From Candidatus Heimdallarchaeota archaeon (lineage in GTDB: Archaea; Asgardarchaeota; Heimdallarchaeia; Heimdallarchaeales; Kariarchaeaceae): 7,136 nucleotides of DNA. Within the stretch, counting starts at the first letter, position 1. Every line of letters starts with the position of its first letter. Under the pieces are notes generated by a model. The model had not been told where the DNA came from, ran no database searches, and was given only the letters and a program-made list of their open reading frames with translations. The position numbers and the translations under genes were made by a program. This document shows, piece by piece, positions 1 through 5,725 of the stretch. The stretch is taken from NCBI GenBank assembly GCA_021399405.1, contig JAAFKL010000412.1, positions 1-7,136 of the forward strand, given 5' to 3'.

Positions 1-82
1 CCGCCGGGATTTGAACCCGGGTCGAAGGAGGTCTGCTTTTCAATGACAGTCCTCCATGATGGCCTAACTACACTACAGGGGC
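1..82 (-). tRNA. tRNA-Asp (GTC), with intron, 3' end cut by window edge
   Basis: Read on the minus strand, the gene starts with acceptor strand GCCCCTG at 82, followed by TA and a D-arm. The anticodon stem is GAGGA/TCCTT, the loop begins C-T-GTC-A (U33 and anticodon GTC, Asp), and the T-arm is CCGGG-TTCAAAT-CCCGG. Only three bases (CGG) of the 3' acceptor strand are inside the window, so about four bases and the discriminator are missing. The visible CGG can pair with the start of the acceptor stem. Between positions 37 and 38 there are 13 extra bases, treated as an intron. Removing them restores a 7-base anticodon loop, a 4-base variable region and normal length. Anticodons GAA or TGA could be read inside the insert, but they do not give a proper stem and loop. 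The isotype is likely but was not checked with a covariance model. Confidence 0.88.
31..43 (-). other. 13-nt tRNA intron at position 37/38
   Basis: On the minus strand the insert reads TTGAAAAGCAGAC. Its GCAG pairs with C32-T33-G34-T35 of the anticodon loop (three Watson-Crick pairs and one G-T), giving the 4-bp central helix expected for the archaeal splicing endonuclease. A 3-nt bulge (ACC) lies between this helix and the anticodon stem. The other splice site lies in C-A-T at the start of the small terminal loop. Cutting after the second base of each triplet removes exactly 13 nt. The inner intron helix is absent, so this is a relaxed bulge-helix-loop form. The boundaries are inferred from pairing. 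Confidence 0.75.
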
Positions 83-132
83 AAATAAAATCATTATTTT
101 GAATGACCTTACTTTGATAAAGATTAGATTGG

Positions 133-140
133 ATTTAAAG
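133..140 (-). promoter_or_regulatory. possible TATA box of the tRNA-Asp gene
   Basis: The minus strand reads CTTTAAAT here. A start site about 25 bp downstream would leave a pre-tRNA leader of about 25-30 nt, which is reasonable for an archaeal tRNA. The surroundings are AT-rich, so chance matches are common. Confidence 0.25.
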
Positions 141-155
141 AATACGATAAAGCCC

Positions 156-176
156 CGATTAATCGATCCACTCGAT
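156..176. repeat. overlapping palindromes between tRNA and small-protein operon
   Basis: CGATTAATCG (156-165) is a perfect 10-bp palindrome. It overlaps a second inverted repeat, ATCGA (162-166) and TCGAT (172-176) around a 5-base spacer. The site lies about 100 bp upstream of the first small membrane-protein gene and 70 bp upstream of the tRNA. It could be a regulator binding site or a short hairpin; nothing decides which. Confidence 0.4.
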
Positions 177-247
177 GATAATAGAAAATAATGATTTATA
201 TTTTCAAGTTAACTTTTTTATCCAATTAACTGTATTGAATCAATATT

Positions 248-256
248 TTTATTAAA
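248..256 (+). promoter_or_regulatory. candidate TATA box of the small membrane-protein operon
   Basis: TTTATTAAA is centred about 25 bp before the ATG at 277. This places transcription start at or next to the start codon, and the bases just before that ATG (a T run) contain no Shine-Dalgarno sequence. Both facts fit a leaderless first gene of an operon. Confidence 0.4.
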
Positions 257-276
257 TTACTATAATACTCTTTTTT

Positions 277-411
277 ATGGAATCAAGCTCCATTCTTAGT
301 GAAATAGAAGAATTACAGCTCCGACAAAAACAAATTATTGTTTGGACAGGATTATTTTTCTCACTTTTGTTTTTTCATATGGTAATTGATCCAATTTTAC
401 ATTGGTCGTAA
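277..411 (+). CDS. 44-aa single-helix membrane protein with H-x3-D-x3-H helix end
   Basis: First gene of a four-gene operon, of unknown function. It starts at ATG 277 without a Shine-Dalgarno and behind a TATA-like element, so it is probably leaderless. Residues 1-19 are polar and glutamate-rich (EIEELQLRQKQ, probably a short amphipathic helix). Residues 20-43 form one hydrophobic segment with tryptophans at both ends (W23, W43). Near its end lie H34, D38 and H42, spaced i, i+4, i+8 and so on one face of a helix. The genes at 418 and 891 encode proteins of the same plan with the same H-x7-H spacing, which is the best evidence that this short frame is real. By the positive-inside rule (R16, K18 before the helix) the C-terminus with the histidines should face outside. 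The stop overlaps an out-of-frame ATG, and the next gene starts 6 nt later. Confidence 0.7.
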   Translation: MESSSILSEIEELQLRQKQIIVWTGLFFSLLFFHMVIDPILHWS

Positions 412-417
412 TGATAC

Positions 418-573
418 ATGACAGGAAAATCTGATATTTCAGCTGTTGAAGAATTACAACAGATATTTCGATCGACAAAATTTACATCAAAAGAGAATTT
501 GATATCTTTGCTAATAATACTACCAACATTATTATTTCATTTGATATTTACTTCTGTTTTACATTTGGGTTGA
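418..573 (+). CDS. 51-aa single-helix membrane protein with H-x7-H helix end
   Basis: Second gene of the operon, 6 nt after the first stop; I do not recognise a family. The N-terminal 29 residues are polar, with two Lys and one Arg close to the membrane (RSTKFTSKEN), so this end should be cytoplasmic. Residues 30-50 are one hydrophobic helix (LLIILPTLLF and on). H41 and H49 repeat the spacing of the proteins at 277 and 891, with Thr45 where those two have Asp. The shared layout (polar N-terminus, one C-terminal helix, H-x7-H, stop one or two residues later) suggests paralogues. The earlier ATG at 411 is out of frame and hits a stop after seven codons, so ATG 418 is the start. No clear Shine-Dalgarno is seen; translation is probably coupled to the upstream gene. 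Confidence 0.68.
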   Translation: MTGKSDISAVEELQQIFRSTKFTSKENLISLLIILPTLLFHLIFTSVLHLG

Positions 574-577
574 GAAT

Positions 578-889
578 ATGAGAATTAATAATTTAATATT
601 GTTTTGCATATTGATATTACTAGCTGGAAGTGGCATGGTACAAAAAATACCTGCACATGTAGATGATCCTCACCCTGAAGAAAGTGATTCATCTTCTTCA
701 ATTTCGATTCGATTGTTCTTATTTGTTAATTTGATTATTATATCCCTAAGTTTGGGTTTAGTAATTTTGGTTAATCAATATCAACAAAATGTCAAATATG
801 TCTCACCCAAAACGATGATAACAATAATTCTTTCGACATTGTTAATAAACGCCATTGTAGCAGTTAATACATATGTAGAGGTTAAATAA
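578..889 (+). CDS. 103-aa membrane protein: signal-like N-terminus, acidic His segment, two helices
   Basis: Third and longest gene of the operon, of unknown function. ATG 578 lies 4 nt after the previous stop, with a purine-rich GGGTTGAG upstream. Residues 1-22 are a hydrophobic signal or anchor (NLILFCILILLAGSG). Residues 23-43 are hydrophilic, acidic and serine-rich, with HVDDPH (H27, H32), probably outside the cell. Residues 45-66 and 79-100 are two membrane helices joined by a short loop with two lysines that should be cytoplasmic. If the first segment is cleaved, the mature protein is a two-helix hairpin of about 75 residues, the topology of VirB2/CedA1-type pilins. It could equally be a three-helix subunit of a transporter or enzyme. 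The outer His/Asp patch may cooperate with the His pairs of the neighbouring proteins. Both ideas are inference from topology. Confidence 0.85.
   Translation: MRINNLILFCILILLAGSGMVQKIPAHVDDPHPEESDSSSSISIRLFLFVNLIIISLSLGLVILVNQYQQNVKYVSPKTMITIILSTLLINAIVAVNTYVEVK
878..882 (+). promoter_or_regulatory. ribosome binding site for the gene at 891
   Basis: GAGGT with 8 nt to ATG 891, complementary to the anti-Shine-Dalgarno core of archaeal 16S rRNA. It lies in the last codons of the upstream gene. This is the usual archaeal pattern in which internal operon genes use Shine-Dalgarno sites while the first gene is leaderless. Confidence 0.6.
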
Positions 890-890
890 T

Positions 891-1064
891 ATGTCAGTCG
901 ATGAAAAAGATACAATTATAATTACAAAGAAGGAATATGAAATGATGAAAAAAGATTTACTTGCATTTTCCGACTATCAGAGATTGTCATCTCTATTAAT
1001 CTGGATAGGCATAGCAATGGTTATTCTGCATATTGTAGCAGATTTATTCTTTCATATCGTCTAA
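891..1064 (+). CDS. 57-aa single-helix membrane protein with H-x3-D-x3-H helix end
   Basis: Fourth and last gene of the operon, starting 1 nt after the preceding stop. It has a good Shine-Dalgarno-like GAGGT at 878-882, 8 nt before the ATG and inside the upstream gene, which supports both the start and the operon. Residues 1-31 are highly charged (K and E clusters, ITKKEYEMMKKD) and probably cytoplasmic. Residues 33-57 are one hydrophobic helix with W38, ending in H47, D51 and H55. That H-x3-D-x3-H pattern is identical in spacing to H34-D38-H42 of the first gene of the operon. The protein ends two residues after the last histidine, as in its paralogues. The family is not recognised. A helix-face metal, heme or proton site at the outer membrane surface is one reading of the motif. 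Confidence 0.75.
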   Translation: MSVDEKDTIIITKKEYEMMKKDLLAFSDYQRLSSLLIWIGIAMVILHIVADLFFHIV

Positions 1065-1078
1065 CAACGTCATAATTC

Positions 1079-1096
1079 ATTTCTAAGTGAAGAAAT
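1079..1096. terminator. possible two-way terminator hairpin between convergent genes
   Basis: ATTTCT (1079-1084) and AGAAAT (1091-1096) form a 6-bp stem with a 6-base loop, followed by a TTATTATTAAAA tract. It lies in the 38-bp gap between the stop of the small-protein operon (1064) and the stop of the ATPase gene (1103). The stem is weak and AT-only apart from one pair, and archaeal termination mainly needs T-rich tracts. Confidence 0.3.
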
Positions 1097-1102
1097 TTAT
1101 TA

Positions 1103-3529
1103 TTAAAATATATCATCTACAAGTTGCCTCTTAACTAATTGATCAATAAATGTAATAAGATTAAGAAATATTATTTTATGAGAATAACGGAATTTTTTAT
1201 TTATAGAATTGCTTGTTGCTTTCTCAAATGTTGTATTTCTAAAATTATGCAGGAAAATGAATAATAGGAGCTCATATAAAAAACATCTAATGTAGAATGT
1301 ATCCCCTAATTCAGGAATGTTACTATCGTCCTCCAAATAGTCTGTATATGATTGAAGTAGGATTTGATGATAGCTATTTTCTTTGGTAATTTTACCCATT
1401 AATGGATAATACTTTGTTAGATACTTTTTAACAATTGGTCTAATTATTCTGCGATATGGCTCAATAGGAAGTGAATTGAAAATATAACTCTCCAATAACG
1501 CAACCTCAAAATAACCTGGTTCGATCCTAAATTCATCTAAATAGGTCACATCGTATTTCATAATAACCTCGTTATATTCATCTAGTACCAGACTATTATC
1601 AATAAATTGTGCTGTTTGAAGCCTTTTCAGTTGATGATTTGTCGATGTTGACTTCAAATAAAAGAAGTAATTCGGCAATTGGACTATTGATTTGAATTCT
1701 GGAGTTGTTAGCCCCATCGATCTCTGCATGACAGACGATTCTGTTCTAAATTGAGCAAGAAAGCTTGCATCCAAAAATACATCGCTAATAAAGGCTGGAT
1801 TCGTAGTAGTAGCAATTACAGATAGACCCTTATGCCTAAGAGTTACAACAAGTTCTTCCAATCGAGACAATGTCTTATCTCTATGATTGGGCATAAACAT
1901 ATGAGTCTCATCAAGAAAGATAACCTTCCGTAATAATACATTAGATTTGGAGAAATTTTCACTATCCTTGTTTTTGTAATAAAGCATTAACTTTGTAATT
2001 AACATATCTAGGAAAAAACGTATGTGGTGATTTGGTGCCGATTGCTGAATATAACTCAGATCTAAAAAAACATTATTTCTGGCTAAATCCTCTGCTGAAA
2101 CACTATGTCCATTTACACCGAAAACATTTCGCATCGTAGATTGTAACCAATTAAATTTATTAATTAATGCTATGGCCGTTTGTTGCTGATAATTATCAAT
2201 GACCTCTTTCGATTCCACGGATGCAATAACGATATTTCGATAAAATGATTCTAGATTACCACGTTTAGCTAATGTTTTTCGAATTGCTTCAAGTAAAATA
2301 TGTTTTTGGGGGGGAGTTAATTCACCATCAGTCACACTTTCAACAAATGATCTGTATAATATACCAACAAACTCTACTGAATTTACATTGGGGGGTTGAT
2401 CAAATATGTCAATATGTAAATTTTTCCCAGGCACTAGAACCATGCCTTTTCTAAAAAATCTAAATAACCTGGGAGCGTCACCCTTGTAGTCTATATCCAA
2501 GATCGTGATTCCTTTTTGTATTAGTTGTTCCATCAGAGTTAATCTTAAAGTTGTTTTCCCAGTCCCGATAGCTCCAGATATTATTCCCCCTTGCTTAACA
2601 TCTACTAAATCAATCTCAAACTTGTTATTATTGATATCAGACCCAATTACAAGATTGGGGTTCACTTGATTGAGATTGAAATTTGTTAAGGAATCAGATT
2701 TTAATTCAGATTTTGTAACTAATACCTGCTTAAGAGAGTTGATTAAGTGATAATTGAGTATTTGTGTTTGAGTTGATCTGATAAGGCTAATTTTATACTT
2801 TTTTGTAAAATTAATATTACACAATTCTTTCAATTTCTTCGTAAAAAATTTCATATCTCTTTTCCGGTCAAAGGTGAATAATAAAGAATAAGCAAATAAA
2901 TCATCATCATCCGTTATATTATCAAATGCCATCATTGCTACCTGATCCTTTAATAAATTTGTATAATTTCTACTCTTACTCAATTTCTTAAATTTAAATG
3001 AAACTCCAATTTTCGTTTGAAGATTTTGTTGGAATATAATTGATTTAATTTGTGTTAAGTTAACATTTCGGATATCATCCCTTTTGGTCAATGTTTCTAA
3101 ATTGAAATTAAAATACCTGTTGTGTCGTAATTTTGAATTATTTTCAATTATCACTGGGTTTTTATGATAAAAAAATTCTTGTTTTTCCAAATCTTGATTA
3201 ATTGCTGAAATAGAATAGGGTATTATTCTCCTACTTTTTGACAATATTATGTATGAATTTATTTGATCATTATCAGAAATTAATTTTACTTCTATTGTAT
3301 ATTTACTCAATCCAAGTGTAATATCTGCTAAAGAAAATTGCAATAAATCATTGACATCCAAACGAAAAATAACTAGAGATCTCCATCCAAATAATTTATA
3401 ATTGAATAAGATATTGAAGTAGTAAAAATTAATCTCCATACTCAAAAAGTACACTAGGAGAAAAATGAGAACATAATAATCCAAAATTAGTAGAATGATA
3501 ATTTCAGCCGTACTGTTAATAAATAACAC
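1103..3529 (-). CDS. membrane-anchored HerA/VirB4-superfamily ATPase
   Basis: An 808-aa P-loop ATPase of the FtsK/HerA/VirB4 clade, which pump DNA or assemble secretion machines. It carries Walker A GAIGTGKTT (319-327, K325), a following LDIDYKGD (344-351), and Walker B VIFLDETH (536-543, D540 and E541). A sensor-like strand SVIATTTNP (570-578) has Thr/Asn where the family often has TQ, and FRTES (594-598) is near an arginine-finger position. Residues 9-30 are a membrane helix. Residues 60-290 form an N-terminal domain I cannot name, and 670-808 a C-terminal extension with a hydrophobic stretch at 747-761. The GTG at 3529 is the first possible start in frame; ATG 3439 (Met31) would remove the helix. 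A small membrane ORF ends 2 nt before the GTG at a T10 run, and a one-base shift would fuse it on. VirB4 or CedB-like rather than soluble HerA is inferred from the membrane anchor and length. Confidence 0.85.
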   Translation of the reverse strand: MLFINSTAEIIILLILDYYVLIFLLVYFLSMEINFYYFNILFNYKLFGWRSLVIFRLDVNDLLQFSLADITLGLSKYTIEVKLISDNDQINSYIILSKSRRIIPYSISAINQDLEKQEFFYHKNPVIIENNSKLRHNRYFNFNLETLTKRDDIRNVNLTQIKSIIFQQNLQTKIGVSFKFKKLSKSRNYTNLLKDQVAMMAFDNITDDDDLFAYSLLFTFDRKRDMKFFTKKLKELCNINFTKKYKISLIRSTQTQILNYHLINSLKQVLVTKSELKSDSLTNFNLNQVNPNLVIGSDINNNKFEIDLVDVKQGGIISGAIGTGKTTLRLTLMEQLIQKGITILDIDYKGDAPRLFRFFRKGMVLVPGKNLHIDIFDQPPNVNSVEFVGILYRSFVESVTDGELTPPQKHILLEAIRKTLAKRGNLESFYRNIVIASVESKEVIDNYQQQTAIALINKFNWLQSTMRNVFGVNGHSVSAEDLARNNVFLDLSYIQQSAPNHHIRFFLDMLITKLMLYYKNKDSENFSKSNVLLRKVIFLDETHMFMPNHRDKTLSRLEELVVTLRHKGLSVIATTTNPAFISDVFLDASFLAQFRTESSVMQRSMGLTTPEFKSIVQLPNYFFYLKSTSTNHQLKRLQTAQFIDNSLVLDEYNEVIMKYDVTYLDEFRIEPGYFEVALLESYIFNSLPIEPYRRIIRPIVKKYLTKYYPLMGKITKENSYHQILLQSYTDYLEDDSNIPELGDTFYIRCFLYELLLFIFLHNFRNTTFEKATSNSINKKFRYSHKIIFLNLITFIDQLVKRQLVDDIF

Positions 3530-3531
3530 AG

Positions 3532-3669
3532 CTAAGAACTTTGAAAAAAAAAACTTATTCTAATAATTGCAAGATCGGTTTGTAAAATTAACAAAGTAAC
3601 TAGCATTGTTAATAATTTCTTTTTTCCCCTCAGGAAATTAATTATCTGTGATCCTTCCTTTGAATACAT
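3532..3669 (-). CDS. 45-aa membrane ORF, probable first half of the ATPase's N-terminal anchor
   Basis: The ORF runs from ATG 3669 to TAG 3534-3532, only 2 nt before the GTG of the ATPase gene. It has a basic stretch (RGKKK, 14-18) followed by a hydrophobic helix (19-42, LLTMLVTLLILQ and on), so its N-terminus should be cytoplasmic. The last codons cross a run of ten T residues (S-F-F-F). In the frame shifted by -1 after that run, the sequence reads S-K-F-L-A straight into the ATPase frame with no stop, giving one protein of about 855 aa with a two-helix membrane hairpin. A TATA box lies 30-40 bp upstream of this ATG, not of the GTG, which argues that translation really begins here. There are three options: a separate coupled peptide, programmed -1 frameshifting on the slippery T run, or a one-base homopolymer error. 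Confidence 0.6.
   Translation of the reverse strand: MYSKEGSQIINFLRGKKKLLTMLVTLLILQTDLAIIRISFFFQSS
3544..3553 (-). other. T10 homopolymer, possible slippery site or indel
   Basis: Ten consecutive T residues on the minus strand (A on plus) sit exactly where the frame of the 45-aa ORF and the open extension of the ATPase frame overlap. One more T, or a -1 slip on T-TTT-TTT, would join the two frames. Confidence 0.6.
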
Positions 3670-3699
3670 CTCGACCCTACAATTGAAATCACATTTTTT

Positions 3700-3711
3700 G
3701 TTATAAATACT
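3700..3711 (-). promoter_or_regulatory. TATA box of the ATPase locus
   Basis: The minus strand reads AGTATTTATAAC, a good archaeal TATA element centred near 3705. Start of transcription would fall near 3679, about 10 nt before ATG 3669. It sits immediately after the stop of the oxidoreductase gene, so the ATPase can be transcribed on its own. Confidence 0.5.
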
Positions 3712-3716
3712 CAGAA

Positions 3717-4739
3717 TTAATTAGAAATATTATATGGTGCTAAAGCTTCAAAAGTTGTTCTTACATCCTCAAACTTTGACCCAAATGGTGGCGCAATTAT
3801 TGGGCATGTGATTCCTGCTTTTTTAAATTGAAACAATTTCTCGATGGCATCATTTTTCGAACCTGTAATGCAAAGAGTGTTGACAATTTCATCTGTCACA
3901 GCACGGTTACCACCCAAAACATCACCTTTTTGATAATGGGACATTATATTTTCTGCTTCATCTTCAAATCCCATTCTTCTCAATAAAGTATTATAAAAAG
4001 TTCCCATACCACCAAAATAGTAACCCAGATGCCCTTTTAGAGTCTCTATGTGATGGGTTTCTTTCCCAATAAGAGTGGGAATGAAAGGTGTAATCTCAAA
4101 TTCACTGAATGGCTTACCAGCACTTTCAACTTTTTCTCTTACTTTGTTTATCTCAGTGCGAAACATGTCAACTGGCATAAATATTGGTATCCAACCATCA
4201 GCAATTTTAGCGGTCAATTCGACATTCTTGGGCCCAATTGCAGCGATGTGGATAGGAATATCCTTCCTAATATTTTTGTTTGATATTCTAAAATCCTTCA
4301 AGGTACCTAATTCCGAGGTTTCAAAATTTACTCGCTCTTTATTAAATATCGCCCGCAAAATCTCAACAAATTCTTTTGTTCGTTTGAGTGGTTTTTGATA
4401 TTTTAGTCCATGCCAATTGTTGATAACAATGGGTCCACTTAATCCTAATCCCAGAATGAAACGACCACCTGACATTTCATCAATAGTTCCTGCAGTCATT
4501 CCTACCAATGCTGGAGTTCTACTGAACATTGAAATAATACCCGTAGCTAATTTGATGTGCTCAGTTTTAGCTGCTAATGCTCCAATAAAGCTCACCGCAT
4601 CTCGTCCCCAAATTTCAGGAACAGAAATCTGAAAGTATCCAAGTTCATCAATTTTGGAAGCGTATTCCAATAAGCTACTTACTTGATAATAATCCGGTGA
4701 AATTGCAACACCAACTCGCATTAGGTCACTTCTTGACAT
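3717..4739 (-). CDS. LLM-class F420-dependent oxidoreductase (Mer-like)
   Basis: A 340-aa TIM-barrel flavin/F420 enzyme of the bacterial-luciferase-like family, closest in style to methylenetetrahydromethanopterin reductase (Mer) and related F420-dependent dehydrogenases. Typical features are the first strand VGVAIS (9-14), LATGI (64-68), MSGGRFILGLGLSGP (89-103) followed by WHG (109-111) and a helix KRTKEFVEILR (119-129), IHIAAIGPK (163-171), and the DGWIP strand (181-185). The length matches the family (about 320-350 aa). Members move hydride between F420H2 and a substrate such as a C1-pterin or an organic carbonyl; the substrate here is unknown, and a true Mer role cannot be claimed. ATG 4739 is the longest start. 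Met7 (4721) is a good alternative because AGAAGTGA lies just before it. A weak TATA-like TTATTATT at 4762-4769 would make the longer form leaderless. It lies 65 bp behind the BtpA-family gene and may be cotranscribed. Confidence 0.88.
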   Translation of the reverse strand: MSRSDLMRVGVAISPDYYQVSSLLEYASKIDELGYFQISVPEIWGRDAVSFIGALAAKTEHIKLATGIISMFSRTPALVGMTAGTIDEMSGGRFILGLGLSGPIVINNWHGLKYQKPLKRTKEFVEILRAIFNKERVNFETSELGTLKDFRISNKNIRKDIPIHIAAIGPKNVELTAKIADGWIPIFMPVDMFRTEINKVREKVESAGKPFSEFEITPFIPTLIGKETHHIETLKGHLGYYFGGMGTFYNTLLRRMGFEDEAENIMSHYQKGDVLGGNRAVTDEIVNTLCITGSKNDAIEKLFQFKKAGITCPIIAPPFGSKFEDVRTTFEALAPYNISN

Positions 4740-4761
4740 AAATGCACAGTAGATAGATAGA

Positions 4762-4769
4762 ATAATAAT
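4762..4769 (-). promoter_or_regulatory. weak TATA-like element before the oxidoreductase gene
   Basis: TTATTATT on the minus strand is centred about 26 bp before ATG 4739, the spacing expected for a leaderless transcript. The match to the TATA consensus is poor. Confidence 0.25.
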
Positions 4770-4783
4770 GTATTACACGTCTC

Positions 4784-4799
4784 TCGATTAACGAATCGA
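4784..4799. repeat. inverted repeat in the gap between BtpA-family and oxidoreductase genes
   Basis: TCGATT and AATCGA arms of 6 bp around a 4-base loop (AACG on plus) lie 5 bp after the BtpA-family stop and about 15 bp upstream of the TATA-like element. No T-run follows, so an operator or a processing hairpin fits better than a terminator. The core resembles the palindrome at 156-165 (CGATT...AATCG). Confidence 0.4.
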
Positions 4800-4804
4800 A
4801 AATA

Positions 4805-5590
4805 TCAAGAAAACGAATCAAATGTCTCTCGCCATAGTTGAATAAAATTAGTTGCTAATGTTTTGTCAATTTGATTGGAAACATTTTGATCTATTTTTAT
4901 TGATGTCCCAATGATCGCTCCTGAGATATATTTGGAGTAATCAGGTAAATTATCATAACTGATCCCACTACCAATTATAGGTTTGAAATTATTTTCACTA
5001 AGGATTTTCAATTTTTTCTTATCTGGTGCCCTACCTGTAGAAGCACCAGAAACAACTAATTGATCAGCTTTACCACGTAATAATGCATTTTCAGCGGACT
5101 CCAGTAATGAAAAATTCCCCATTGGGGAAGCATGTTTTACATGGATATCCGCAAGAATTTTGGTATTTGACTTAAGATTTCTGCGTGTTTCGGTAACATC
5201 ATAGGCTGCACCTTCGATTATTCCTTGGTCTGTAATATAGGCCCCTTCCCAAACGTTGCATCGAATAAATGGTAAACTAAGTACACTCGCTACTTTCATT
5301 GCTTGAACACATGCATTACGCAGGATATTTACTCCAATTGGTATCCCTGTTTGTTTGTTAACTTCGTGCAAAATTATTGAATATTTGATCAAAACATCCT
5401 CTGAGATTGATGATTTCGCAAAAGGGCTATCATTGAAATTTTCTATCATAACTGCCGAGTAACCTAAATCCTTCAAAAGTGAGGCTTCAGATATTGCATA
5501 TTGAAATGTTTCCTCCAAATTCACGTTTTCTGTTAGATTAGGAAGATGGATCATACCAATGAGAGGATAATTGTTTAGATCAAATTTCAT
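4805..5590 (-). CDS. BtpA/SgcQ-family TIM-barrel protein
   Basis: A 261-aa protein with the full set of BtpA-family signatures: GMIHLPNL (12-19), MIENFNDSPF (48-57), GVNILRN (86-92), IRCNVWEGAYITDQGIIEG (109-127), ADIHVKHASP (147-156), SGASTG (181-186) and IIGSGI (205-210), ending in IIGTSIK. Length is normal for the family (about 260-270 aa). The fold is a phosphate-binding beta/alpha barrel. In cyanobacteria BtpA is needed for stable photosystem I, while SgcQ belongs to a bacterial sugar operon. In archaea, which lack photosystem I, the reaction is not known. The SGASTG and GSG loops are placed like phosphate-binding loops, so a small phosphorylated substrate is likely. ATG 5590 has no Shine-Dalgarno. 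The gene lies 135 bp after the asparaginase gene in the same direction. I use no gene symbol because the function differs from cyanobacterial btpA. Confidence 0.9.
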   Translation of the reverse strand: MKFDLNNYPLIGMIHLPNLTENVNLEETFQYAISEASLLKDLGYSAVMIENFNDSPFAKSSISEDVLIKYSIILHEVNKQTGIPIGVNILRNACVQAMKVASVLSLPFIRCNVWEGAYITDQGIIEGAAYDVTETRRNLKSNTKILADIHVKHASPMGNFSLLESAENALLRGKADQLVVSGASTGRAPDKKKLKILSENNFKPIIGSGISYDNLPDYSKYISGAIIGTSIKIDQNVSNQIDKTLATNFIQLWRETFDSFS

Positions 5591-5725
5591 ATCTTATTTT
5601 TAGTCTGTAATTATCCATAGAAAAGACTTGAGACTACATAAATTGAAAAGAAACACAATACTCAATTATTTTCCTACACTTTGCTAAGATGTGATTAAAA
5701 TTAAATACAAATCTCATATATTTAT

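Noticed and set aside
175..255. 26-aa plus-strand ORF starting MIIENN
   Set aside because: No Shine-Dalgarno, no TATA at the right distance, and it overlaps the promoter of the small-protein operon; AT-rich chance frame.
277..411. CbtB-like cobalt transporter subunit
   Set aside because: CbtB is also a small single-helix His-bearing protein, but its histidines lie in a C-terminal tail after the helix; here they are inside the helix end and no cbtA-like gene is adjacent.
2272..2454. Plus-strand ORF of 60 aa
   Set aside because: Lies wholly inside the ATPase gene on the other strand, with no promoter or ribosome site and no protein-like composition; a shadow frame.
4050..4632. Three overlapping plus-strand ORFs of 71-107 aa
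   Set aside because: They are antisense to the well-supported oxidoreductase gene, whose family motifs cover the same bases.
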